Of a DNA stretch of 25,580 nt, positions 1 to 8,635 are shown piece after piece. Each line of letters begins with the position of its first letter. Position 1 is the stretch's first letter. Made by a program: the position numbers and the translations under genes. Below the pieces are notes generated by a model, which did not search any database, was not told the origin of the DNA, and saw nothing but the letters and a program-made list of their open reading frames with translations. The stretch is from assembly GCA_964200185.2 (NCBI GenBank), contig CAXNAD020000185.1:1-25580 (forward strand). The letters are read 5' to 3'. Origin of the DNA: Choristocarpus tenellus KU-1152. Taxonomy: Eukaryota; Phaeophyceae.

Positions 1-16
1 CCCCCCCAGATACTTT
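1..16. mobile_element. Right end of a short MITE (subfamily 2)
   Basis: CCCCCCCAGATACTTT matches the right terminus of the element at 7459-7631 (CCCCCCCCAGATACTTT). The rest lies outside the window. Confidence 0.5.
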
Positions 17-28
17 GACCCAAATACT

Positions 29-80
29 AGTGTCATCTGCAACATGTCAGAGGGCATAATAATAAAAATACTAGTGTTAC
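29..80. repeat. R1 repeat, 3' end of a first copy
   Basis: CATCTGCAACATGTCAGAGG and the following GCATAATAATA match the 3' end of the R1 copy at about 1262-1310 (CATTTGCAAAATGTCAGAGG). Upstream parts of this copy are missing or outside the window. Confidence 0.6.
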
Positions 81-560
81 CCAACCTCGAGCCAGCATGC
101 CAGATCCCCCCCACAGAGTTAAAACTCACCGTCAGCAGATCCCTAGGGAGGGAGGAGGCCCTGTCAAACAGGTGCCCAGTGACTGGGTGCAGGAGGCAAA
201 ATGTCGGCACCAGAAATGCTTGTACCTGCCCCAGGGCAGGAGGCCAGGTGCGACAACAAACCCTTATGATGAAACGTCTAAGGCAACTATGCAAGGGGAT
301 GGGCATCCCTTCCACTATGGAGGACAGTAGCCCCTTCTCTGTAGACAGGAATCTTCGCATGGATCTAGTTCTCCATGCAGGGGCACTTGCGGATGCAGGA
401 TCAGCCTCCTACTGAGACAAAGGCCTCCTGCTAGATGTTACGTTTGCAGAAGTGAAGGCAACCTCTCACCTTCCACACTCATCCAGTAGCAATGGTATAG
501 CTGCTGCTGCAGCTGAGGTGCGAAAGCGCACCCACTACGAGAGCTCTTTTGATCCTCGCA
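81..560. other. No gene recognised; somewhat GC-rich
   Basis: Overlapping plus-strand frames are open here (44-415 and 97-330), but two frames are open at once. Neither has a recognisable motif or splice context. I treat it as non-coding or as repeat sequence unique within this window. Confidence 0.4.
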
Positions 561-1310
561 GTTCTAACCTCAACACCTTCGCGATCAAAGTTTTTGGGCA
601 CCTCAGCAAGCAAGCGGAACTTTCCTGGATGAGCTCGCTATGCATGCAGTAGGCAAGAGAGTAACTGGAGGTTATGGCAGGAAAGGGACGGTCAAATCCC
701 GTCTATGACAGATAGTCTCTGTAAAAACGCAGGTGGCCCTGTCTAGACATGTCATGCATTTTAAGCTGGAGTCACCAGGGAGATAGGCAACGAGGGGCTT
801 GTTAGATTCTTGGGATGCTTCCCTAGCTCCTTGCCCTGGGGTACAGGAATAGGTAGGTTGGAGGTACAGGAAGGTAGTGGTGAGTGAAAATATATTAGAG
901 GGTACGAGTTTTGGCCTGTTTGTCAATTTGGGGCTTGGCGTCCCACGTTTTTTTAATGACATTTTCCTACTCCAAAACATTTCGGAGTAGGAAAATGTAT
1001 GCGTTATGAAAATGTGTAAGCGGAACATAGATATTGACACTTCCTAACAAGCACAATAGATAGCCAAAATTACATCAAAATCGCAACATTGGATTCTGGC
1101 TCACAAATGGACGCAGCTCTACCCTCTAAGATACTTTGGATCTGGTATAGAATAGATGGTAGTATAATTGCAAATAGATTGATGTTTTCACATTTGTCAC
1201 AATTTGTTACTTTAGGGATTTTTCTGACATGTGAATAATTTTCATTAGTTTTTCCCTCGACACATTTGCAAAATGTCAGAGGGCATAATAATGAAATAGT
1301 AGTGTTCAAT
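561..1310. repeat. R1 repeat, copy 1, split by a MITE
   Basis: 561-886 aligns with 1322-1630 (shared AACCTCAACACCTTC, GGTCAAATCCCGTCTA/GCAGTCAAATCCCGTCTA, GACAGATAGTCTCTGT, TTGTTAGATTCTTGGGATGC). 1138-1310 continues the alignment after the MITE (GGTATAGAATAGATGGTAG against GGTGTAGCATAGCGGGTAG; CTGACATGTGAATA). Identity is roughly 75-85% by eye. No open frame is conserved between copies, so it appears non-coding. Confidence 0.8.
887..1137. mobile_element. MITE copy M1, inserted in R1
   Basis: The left end AAAATATATTAGAGGGTA and right end TACCCTCTAAGATACTTT are inverted repeats. The internal GGGGCTTGGC and the 26-base near-palindrome at 966-991 (arms CCTACTCC and GGAGTAGG) are shared with the copies at 2708, 6741 and 8885. 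No coding capacity is seen, so it is non-autonomous. The unsplit R1 copies show the empty site. Confidence 0.8.
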
Positions 1311-1321
1311 TCAGAATAAGG

Positions 1322-1800
1322 TAGTTACAACCTCAACACCTTCCCTCTGGAAAGTTTTGGGCGCCTTCGTAAGCAAGCGGAAAGTTTTCTGGATGAGCTA
1401 CCTACGCACATGGTAGGGGGGAGAGGGACAGGAGGATACATCAGAAAAGGGGCAGTCAAATCCCGTCTACGACAGATAGTCTCTGTCACAATGGAAGTAG
1501 CCTTATCTTAATGTATCATCGTTTAAAGCTGGAGACACCAGGGAGGTGGGCAAGGAGGGACTTGTTAGATTCTTGGGATGCTTCCCTAAGTCCTCACCCT
1601 GGGGTGCTGGACTAAGCTAGGTTGGAGGCACAGGAAGGCGGCGGTGTAGCATAGCGGGTAGTAAAATATTAAATAGGTGGATGTCTTTCGCATTTACGAC
1701 AGCTGTTACTTTTATAGGGGCTATTCTGACATGTGAATAGTTTTCATTGTTTTCCCCCCTGACACATCAGCAAATTGTCAGACGATGTAGTAATATAATC
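1322..1800. repeat. R1 repeat, copy 2
   Basis: This copy lies directly after copy 1 in the same orientation and has no MITE. It ends near CATCAGCAAATTGTCAGACG, equivalent to CATTTGCAAAATGTCAGAGG in copy 1. With the fragment at 29-80 it shows R1 is arranged at least partly in tandem. Confidence 0.8.
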
Positions 1801-2178
1801 GAACCGTGGGCAAGGCGTGCTTTAAGCCTCTGAATGCAGAGTGCTGAGTGTCACACACTGCAATGAGCCAGAAAGGATGCCGGGGAGGTGAGGGATCGTG
1901 CCAGAGGAATTTTCCTGAGGTACTATTTATTTTCATCCTTTTTTTCTCAATACCCGATGTACTCTGAGTCTGCTTGCTGTGTAGCAGGAATGGTCAAAAT
2001 GCGGGGGGCAATTCTTCCCAGGCACGGAAGTTTTGAACTCCTTTCCCATCACTACTTGATTGAGTGTGTAGTTGTAGCCTCCATTGAGCCAAACAAATTG
2101 GGATGTAGGCAGGTTTGGACCCCTTTTTCATTCTAAGCCATCTTTCTTAGACTGTGCAATACATTCTATTTCATTTCT
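1801..2178. other. No feature recognised
   Basis: No repeat, splice-bounded exon or RNA gene stands out. A short plus frame (1888-2136) has no recognisable motif. Confidence 0.4.
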
Positions 2179-2590
2179 TTATGTGCATAGTCGTCTACGA
2201 AAAATTGATATTCCTCTTTTCCATACACACAACGACACCACAATAAGGCAAAGCGTCATTGTACAATTATACAAAATTACGTCTTTTTGCCCTTTATCGG
2301 GATCCATAAAATGCAACCCTGCCTCCCTCTCAATTAGTTTGGCTCCACTGTCCATATCAGTTGTTATGAACCCTCGTCCTGCAACTTTGACGGCATCATG
2401 TTCTATATGGGTTGCTTCCTCCATGTGCTTCCTGACTTTGTGTGTGTTCCGAAATCCTACCACCATCAGCTGAATCCCCTCCACAAATTGCAATGGAAGC
2501 TCCTACGAACCTCAGGTGCCATTCATGGAGGGCTGCTCTACTCATGATGGACAGTACGTGGACATGAGCTTGGTTCCACCACCGGACCAT
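2179..2590 (-). pseudogene. Coding-like fragment A, unknown family
   Basis: A minus frame reads ELPLQFVEGIQLMVVGFRNT, HKVRKHMEEATHIEHDAVKV and AGRGFITTDMDSGAKLIERE, then AGLHFMDPDKG. It follows a possible acceptor TTCGTAG. A second frame upstream (MVRWWNQAHVHVLSIMSRAA...) is offset. The composition looks protein-like, but no family was recognised. The DNA around AAATGCAACCCTG is shared with repeat R2 at 3720 and 5400, so this is likely debris of a repeated element. Confidence 0.3.
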
Positions 2591-2707
2591 TCCTTGCCTC
2601 CTGTGATCTGTGCTCCTCCTTCAAAACACCTAGAACATCCAACTCCATCTGCCTACAAATGTTTTCCTTGTGCTCATTCTCTGCAACAGGATTTTGGTTG
2701 TAGAATG

Positions 2708-2954
2708 AAAGTATCTTAGAGGGTACGAGTTTTGCCCTGTTTGTCCGTTTGGGGCTTGGCTTCCCATGTTTTTTAAATGACAGTTTCCTACTCCAAACTG
2801 TTTCGGAGTAGGTAAAATGTATACGTTATGGAAAGCTGTGTCCGAACAAAGATGTTGACACTTCCTAACAAACACGATAGTCAAAACTACATCAAAATCG
2901 GAACATTAGAATTTGGCCCCCAAATGGACGCGACTCTACCCTCTAAGATACTTT
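2708..2954. mobile_element. MITE copy M2
   Basis: Perfect 18-base terminal inverted repeats: AAAGTATCTTAGAGGGTA on the left, and its exact complement on the right. The inverted similarity extends inward (TTTGTCCGTTTGGGG against the complement of CCCCAAATGGACG). The central near-palindrome is at 2787-2812. It is the best-preserved copy in the window. No open frame conserved with the other copies. Confidence 0.85.
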
Positions 2955-3564
2955 GGCTCTGTAGGGTCCAGAGAAGTAACAAGGACCTTGTACTTCTGCT
3001 TGAACCCTCTGGGCTACCTTTACTCACCCTCAGAGTACTGGGCAGTATTCTTCCCTGTACCAAAGTGGTTAACAAAATTAGATAACATCACACTTCTTTG
3101 TGCACTGGCATACAACATTTTTCCCTTCCACCTATTCAGGGGTGGTGACTTTGAAGGTGCTTAAGCCTTGCACTACATTTTCCACCTTCACTCATATATC
3201 ATAGATAACAGGGACAATTTGAGACACCATTATGCATGTGATGTGAAGGAAGAACGAGCGAGGAATACGTGATAGAGGCTAACGAAAGACGTTGCATACA
3301 ATTTTTTTTGGAAGGTTTAACAGGTGACAGGTGACCTCCCCAATCAAATGTCAACGTACATTGTTCCCTTCAAGAATGATAGCATATTTGACCTGTAGGA
3401 ACCGGTCAACCATGAAATATTATATTAGAAGTGCATCACCAACAAGTGGTACACATCCTGCACCATTTTTTTTTCTCAATCGTCGATATCCTTCGCATCT
3501 CCTCTTAGCTCTCCTTGCTTTGGCTGGGCTTTGAATAAGCGCCAACATCATCCTGAGCTGAGAG
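2955..3564. other. No feature recognised
   Basis: AT-rich sequence with short, unsupported frames. No repeat or RNA gene was identified. Confidence 0.4.
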
Positions 3565-3800
3565 TCGAAGTAAATGCAGGTTTTAGCCATTTTGCATATT
3601 ATGCCAGTTTTTAAACCTTTCCTAATTCACCCATTTTCTATGGATGAAGCGCTAAGTTTGACTTGAGAACATTAATTTCTCTACTGTTTGAAAAGTTTCG
3701 ATATAATTCAGAAGGTATCCTATAGGCACTTGTAAAAATGAACGAATTTTACATATTTGTCAGCATCTTCAAAATGTAACTCCCTTACTTTGACTCTGAT
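3565..3800. repeat. R2 repeat, copy 1
   Basis: Aligns with 5210-5440: CAGGTTTTAGCCATTTTGCAT against CAGGTTTTGGCTGTTTTGCAT, AATTCACCCATTTTCTATG against AATTCACTTATTTCTATG, and TTGTCAGCATCTTCAAAATG against CTGTCAGCATCCTTTAAATG. Divergence is roughly 25% with small gaps. Confidence 0.7.
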
Positions 3801-4128
3801 TTCATGACATCTTTCGACCCTTCCCCACTGAACCCTATTAAACCAGCAGAAAGAGGTTCGGAAAGGAAATGAGAGATGGGACCGAGGTATGCAGAGTGCC
3901 ATGTCGATCAATCTCCACTACTTTGGCTGGTTGGGACCAGTGAAAACAGAAAACACAATCTCGGGCTTTCTTTGCTGGTTTGAATCCACCGTTCATGTTG
4001 GGTTTACCGCGAGCCGGTCGTGCGTCTGACCCACACCACATCACCTGAGCTGTCCTCAATGGCAAATATGGCATACGCAAATGGATATGACTGCGCGGAT
4101 TATCCTTATTAGTGTTGGGAGATCCCAA
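3720..4128 (-). pseudogene. Coding-like fragment B, unknown family
   Basis: Two minus frames, overlapping at 3838-3911, are open: NMNGGFKPAKKARDCVFCFH..., then CHEIRVKVRELHFEDADKYV. The end LHF-x-D-x-DK parallels AGLHFMDPDK in fragment A. The DCVFC...H spacing hints at a zinc-binding motif, but this is not enough to name it. Frame breaks suggest decay. Confidence 0.2.
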
Positions 4129-4219
4129 GAAGAGAACCTCTCCCTATCAAATGATGTTATAATCATGTTTTATTATTCTACAATGTTCTTTCTCAAAATT
4201 ATAATATTTCTTAGAAACC

Positions 4220-4590
4220 GCTTATGACAGATAGTGTCTGTCACTACACAATTGACTCTCTAAAGACTTGTCATGCGTTTCAAGGTGGAGACACCAGGCA
4301 GATGAGCAAGGAGGAGCCTGTCAGATTCTTGGGATGCTGCCCTAGCTCCTCCTCTTCCAGTTGTGATGGGCTAAGTTAGGTTGGAGACATACCAGCAAGG
4401 TACACATAACATCGTAATTCACAAGCTTGAAGGTAGTGTTTATAGTATAGATGGTTTTCAAACAATAGACTTTAGGCATACCTTTCACATTTACGACAAC
4501 TGATGCTGTTAGATGGGTCCGTGTGGTATTGGTTTGACATTTTCCCTAACACATCTGCAAAATGTCGGTGTATCAATATATGTTATGGTG
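4220..4590. repeat. R1 repeat, copy 3 (5' truncated)
   Basis: Starts at TATGACAGATAGTGTCTGTCAC, with GTCAGATTCTTGGGATGC, CTAAGTTAGGTTGGAG, TTTCACATTTACGACA and CATCTGCAAAATGTCGG. These match copies 1 and 2 in order. It lacks the first roughly 150 bases of those copies. Confidence 0.75.
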
Positions 4591-5204
4591 AAACAGATGG
4601 AAACAGGCAACAGACCCTTGAGGAATATGTTCTCAAGGGAGGGCACTTTAAGGTATACACCTTGGTCGGAAGGTGGCCATCACATCGTTTTCTCAATAAA
4701 TTATTCCTATATTTAAAATACTGATTTAGTGATGCTTCTATAATTTTAATGGAAAAAATTATGTTGACATTATTTTAGGGATTATCCCAACCACCACACA
4801 CTGCACACTGGACGGTTTCTCATACTAGCTACTGTTGCACTACGACTGTGTTCGTACCACTTCCGTTCCTGCTCTTGCATCTCACGTGTTGGGTTTGTGA
4901 CGCTGAACCCAATGGTTGTTGCTCTGTCTACTCCCTCGAATCTTGTGCTGGACCCACCTCAAGTTCACCACCTCGATCTTGGTCTGGCATTTTGGGGTAT
5001 AGCCACAAACAGAATAGAACGGGGTCAACCTAACCTGATAGCCCTTGCTAAACTCATTATTGTTCTGTGAGCTGGTGTAACATGGACATACTGAGGGACC
5101 TGAGCGACAACATTGCCCAAAAGGAAGTATCTTTATCTACAACGGGCACCAACAACCTCAAGCAGAATAAGGCTGTCTTCGAAGGTAGAGACCCAAAGTA
5201 AGCG
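4591..5204. other. No feature recognised
   Basis: No exon with both splice signals and a protein-like frame was found. No repeats are shared with the rest of the window. Confidence 0.4.
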
Positions 5205-5209
5205 AGAGG

Positions 5210-5440
5210 TACCCAGGTTTTGGCTGTTTTGCATTTTAGGTTACTTTTTTTTTTATCTTTTGCAATTCACTTATTTCTATGTGTGATATACTAAGATTGA
5301 CTTGGGAGCATTGATTTCTCTATTGTTTCAATTTTTTTTGAGAACATTAAGAGAATTCCCTGTATACCTTTGTACAAAAACCCCAATTTTGCACACATCT
5401 GTCAGCATCCTTTAAATGCAACCCTGGTACCTCTCGTTGA
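5210..5440. repeat. R2 repeat, copy 2
   Basis: Second copy of the repeat at 3565-3800, same orientation. The right part also resembles 2290-2330 (AAATGCAACCCTG, CCTCTC). Confidence 0.7.
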
Positions 5441-5990
5441 CATTGACTCAAAAATTGAGGCAGATGCATACTCAAATTCATCATCAGAGAAAAACCTGCG
5501 GCACATGTTAGTTGAGATATATGAGGTGTTTGGGGGTTGGGGGATGCTAGAAGAGTTATAAAATTTCATAATGTTTAAAGCAAGTGGCTGAGAAGAAGGT
5601 TGTGGGTGATCCTGTAGTTGGACTTGTGGTACAGGGAGATAAACAATTTTTTCTTTCCACTTACGGTACATGACATAATTTCCTCGTGAATGTTGGAGAT
5701 GACAGACTGCGAGAAGACTCACCTACAGCAAGTTTCTTTGTTGTCTAATATTTAATTGTAGAACACGAAGCAATCTTCACCGCATTAGCAGATCTGGTAT
5801 GATTGGCTTTAGATATGTGAGGACAAAATGTCCAGTGCACTTCATTTGATGATGGACTTCCATTTCTTGCAACTTTAAGACTACGACAATATACACGTTG
5901 TCCAATGTATTCACATATTTCATTTGCAAGGGGTGAAATCTTCTGCGCTCCATACACACAACTGAAAAAGACTCCCTAAAATTGCCCATG
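5402..5990 (-). pseudogene. Coding-like fragments C, unknown family
   Basis: Minus frames at 5722-5402 (KEKIVYLPVPQVQLQDHPQP..., ...MCRRFFSDDEFEYA) and 5957-5745 (ANEICEYIGQRVYCRSLKVA...) are open and protein-like in composition. They are separated by stops, and competing frames are open too. They sit next to R2, as fragments A and B do. Probably element remains. Confidence 0.2.
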
Positions 5991-6740
5991 GGGCATCTCT
6001 TTCGGTCGTGAGTAAACTATTTTCACATTTCCTATTATTTTCCATCTTCAATTCGAAGGTCTTCACCCAACACCACTTACCCTAACCCATTGCATATTCT
6101 ACTCACCACCATCTACAATACAAATTAGAACCTTCAGAAAAAATGTGTGAATACAATACACTCTGGAGAACAAAATGTAAGACAAACCGAGAATTGATGA
6201 TTGATCGGTTGTTCAAGAAATAATAAACACAATACAAGTTGATCAAAAGGCTGTAGGCTGTCACTAAAATAGATGCCTGTCATTTTCTCATAGAAAAACC
6301 AAACTGCAATTGAGGGAAGACCCTTTCCGCAACGTACAAATTCGTTTTTCGACCATTGCTAAGGACCCCATTCCTAACAGTACCTATAAATTAATTAGTA
6401 TGGCTCAGAGGACCATGAGACATGGAGGGAACATACTTCCTCTGTAGCTCGTTCCTCCTGTACCAGATTGGGTTGCATAGACAATCCACAAAATAGAAAA
6501 TACACATCATTATGTGCACATGTAACCTAAAAAACTGTGCAAGAGCAAGGTATGTGGAACATATTATTAGTGAGACCATAAGGTTGGGTACGTTATTGTT
6601 AGTATTGGGTAATAATTACTTCGAAGTATGACTCCTTCTCCACCCCATTGATCTACATACACAATACCACACAATCCAAATTACAATCGCATAACATGGG
6701 CAAGTGCCAACATAATGAGCGGCGAGTGACACTCACTCAC
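5991..6740. other. No feature recognised
   Basis: AT-rich, with only short unsupported frames such as 6391-6579 minus. Nothing recognisable. Confidence 0.4.
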
Positions 6741-6989
6741 TCAGTATCTTGGAGGGTACGAGTTTTTCCCCTGTTTGTCCGTTTGAGGCTTGGCTTCTCA
6801 CGGGTTTTTTATGACACTCTAACTAATCCGAAATGTTTCGGGCGGGTAAAATGTGTACGCTATGAATAGCTGTGTCCAGAACAAGGATACTGACATCTCC
6901 TATCAAACACAATAGCCAAAATTACATAAAATTTGCAACATTGGATTTTGGACCCCAAACAGACGCGTCTCTACCCTCTAAGATACTTT
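6741..6989. mobile_element. MITE copy M3 (most diverged)
   Basis: The left end TCAGTATCTTGGAGGGTA and right end TACCCTCTAAGATACTTT are present. The interior shares GTTTGTCCGTTTGAGGCTTG and GCTGTGTCCAGAACAAGGAT with M2 and M4. The central palindrome is eroded (CCGAAATGTTTCGG remains), which suggests an older copy. Confidence 0.8.
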
Positions 6990-7458
6990 GACTGTGCTGC
7001 AAGATATGAGATTCAAGTGTTAGTGAGACCACTAGGGATAAAATACTTATGGTGGGCCATGTGATACCTGTGAGACATACTTCTATAGTACATTATTAGT
7101 ACCCTATTGACCTGAACTAACAGAGCACAAAGAAAAGTACAATACTTCAAGTACAATATTGGTACGCAGTACTAGTACTACTTAGAGTGCCTGTCACTTA
7201 TCAACATACCAACAAAAACATCCCAAAAACAAGTTAATAACGTCTCTATCAATTGATTTATATAGGACCTGGTAGTGATAGAATTTATATATTGTCATTC
7301 TCTTCTTTGTATTATCTTCTTTTATTGTGGAGGTATTACACAACATACATGCCTCATAATACATGCACGAAGAACAATACACATTGCACATGATAACATA
7401 GTCAAAATACAGACAGAAAAAAAAGGAAGGCATGATAATGACGGATCTTTGATAACCC
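6990..7458. other. No feature recognised
   Basis: AT-rich, with GTAC-rich short self-complementary patches near 7138-7180 (for example AGTACTAGTACT). No gene seen. Confidence 0.35.
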
Positions 7459-7631
7459 AAAGAATCTGGGGTGGTGGTGGTGGGGGGTCTACACCAGGGT
7501 GTCCATTTGGACCAAAACCAGGAAAAGAGCACTTTCATTATCCATCCGATGTATGCAACCAAAACCCCCAAAAATCGCGACATGAACAAATTGGTCCCAA
7601 ATGGACAGCCACCACCCCCCCCAGATACTTT
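7459..7631. mobile_element. Short MITE, subfamily 2 (M5)
   Basis: Left AAAGAATCTGGGGTGGTGG and right CCACCCCCCCCAGATACTTT are imperfect inverted repeats. Further in, GTGTCCATTTGGACCAA pairs with TTGGTCCCAAATGGACA. It is about 173 bases long, with the same AAAGTATCT terminus as the 250-base family but a GGTGG-rich subterminus. It is probably mobilised by the same, unseen transposase. Confidence 0.7.
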
Positions 7632-8485
7632 GAGCCTGATTCAACTATTGTTGATCAATGAATGGCAATAAAGACAGCAAAGCTGGGAACATAATACTCC
7701 TATTGTTGACTACATAAGGGGAAGCATGTCTGGAAAAGATTTGCACCCCCTGTAACACGTATTACCCATATAGTGGAACATTTTCCTCTCACAACTATGG
7801 GACCCTGTTGAAATAAATTCAGCCACTCTCAACTAAAGAGGAATTTGCTGTTCGAATTCAATGTCAGGAGTAAATTCGTTGTGTCCACTCCATTCTGACA
7901 GTAGGGTGCACTTCTTGTTGAACAATTCAACATTATGAAATTGACCCAAGATTTTGAGCCCCAACCAGATCTGTCCCAAGATAGGTGTATTGTGTGCAGA
8001 AGCACTCCCCTCTAGAAGTGAGGTGTCTTGAGGGCACCTACCGCATCAGTTAAACTTTAGTCGGTGGGTGTATATGTCATTTTATCCTACATCTTGAAAA
8101 GCAGCTCAATGTACAAAGTAGGAAGTACTTGTTTACAGCATAGAAGCCCAAAGAAACTAGAGCTCATTCATCACTCGTCCTTGCTCTTGGTTTCTATATG
8201 CTATGCACAAAAAGCACCCTTCCTGCATCTTGGAGCAGGCAGATGTCAATAGCTCATCTCAAACACTCTTCTCCAATCTTGCTTTTGTTAGCTTACCCAC
8301 AATTGCGAATCACCCACAAATAACAAGCTGCCTGTTAGTTCCAAAATGAAATTAAAAGCAAGGATGTTGCTAAATACATACATAATAAAAAACATGAACA
8401 CTTCAAGGCATATACAGTGACCAGATTGTATGGACCAATATGAAAAATAGCGATGAGTGGATCCTCAGAATCTAAACAGAGAGGA
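7632..8485. other. 3' flank of the CNBD/EF-hand gene; no other feature
   Basis: Sequence immediately downstream (minus strand) of the TGA at 8488-8486 should include the 3' UTR. I see no clear AATAAA on the minus strand close to the stop and no other gene. Confidence 0.35.
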
Positions 8486-8635
8486 TCAGGACGAGGATTG
8501 ATGACTTTGTGTTGCTTCATGTCCTGCCAACCTTGATGCCCCAGCCTCCCACATCATGATGCTCTTGAACTCTTCGAAGCTAATCACACCATCTCGTGAA
8601 AGGTCAGCCGCTTTTATCAACGCCACCACATCTTC
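8486..8635 (-). CDS. Exon 9: EF-hand 2 and C-terminus
   Basis: The acceptor CCAAACATAG begins a phase 0 exon of 49 codons plus TGA. EDVVALIKAA leads into the loop DLSRDGVISFEE, then FKSIMM and a short polar tail ending QSHQSSS. Joined to LKSKLTE of exon 8 it gives the linker typical of paired EF-hands (KLTEEDVVALIKAAD). It lies 6135 bases beyond exon 8. No other plausible EF-hand exon was seen in between. I see no clear polyadenylation signal downstream. Confidence 0.85.
   Translation of the reverse strand, partial: EDVVALIKAADLSRDGVISFEEFKSIMMWEAGASRLAGHEATQSHQSSS

Noticed and set aside
672-1040. Minus-strand open frame of 122 codons
   Set aside because: It runs across the R1/MITE junction and is not kept in other copies, so it is a chance frame in repeats.
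7194-7589. Minus-strand open frame of 131 codons
   Set aside because: It ends inside MITE M5 and is Cys/Phe/Tyr-rich in the way AT-rich non-coding DNA often translates.
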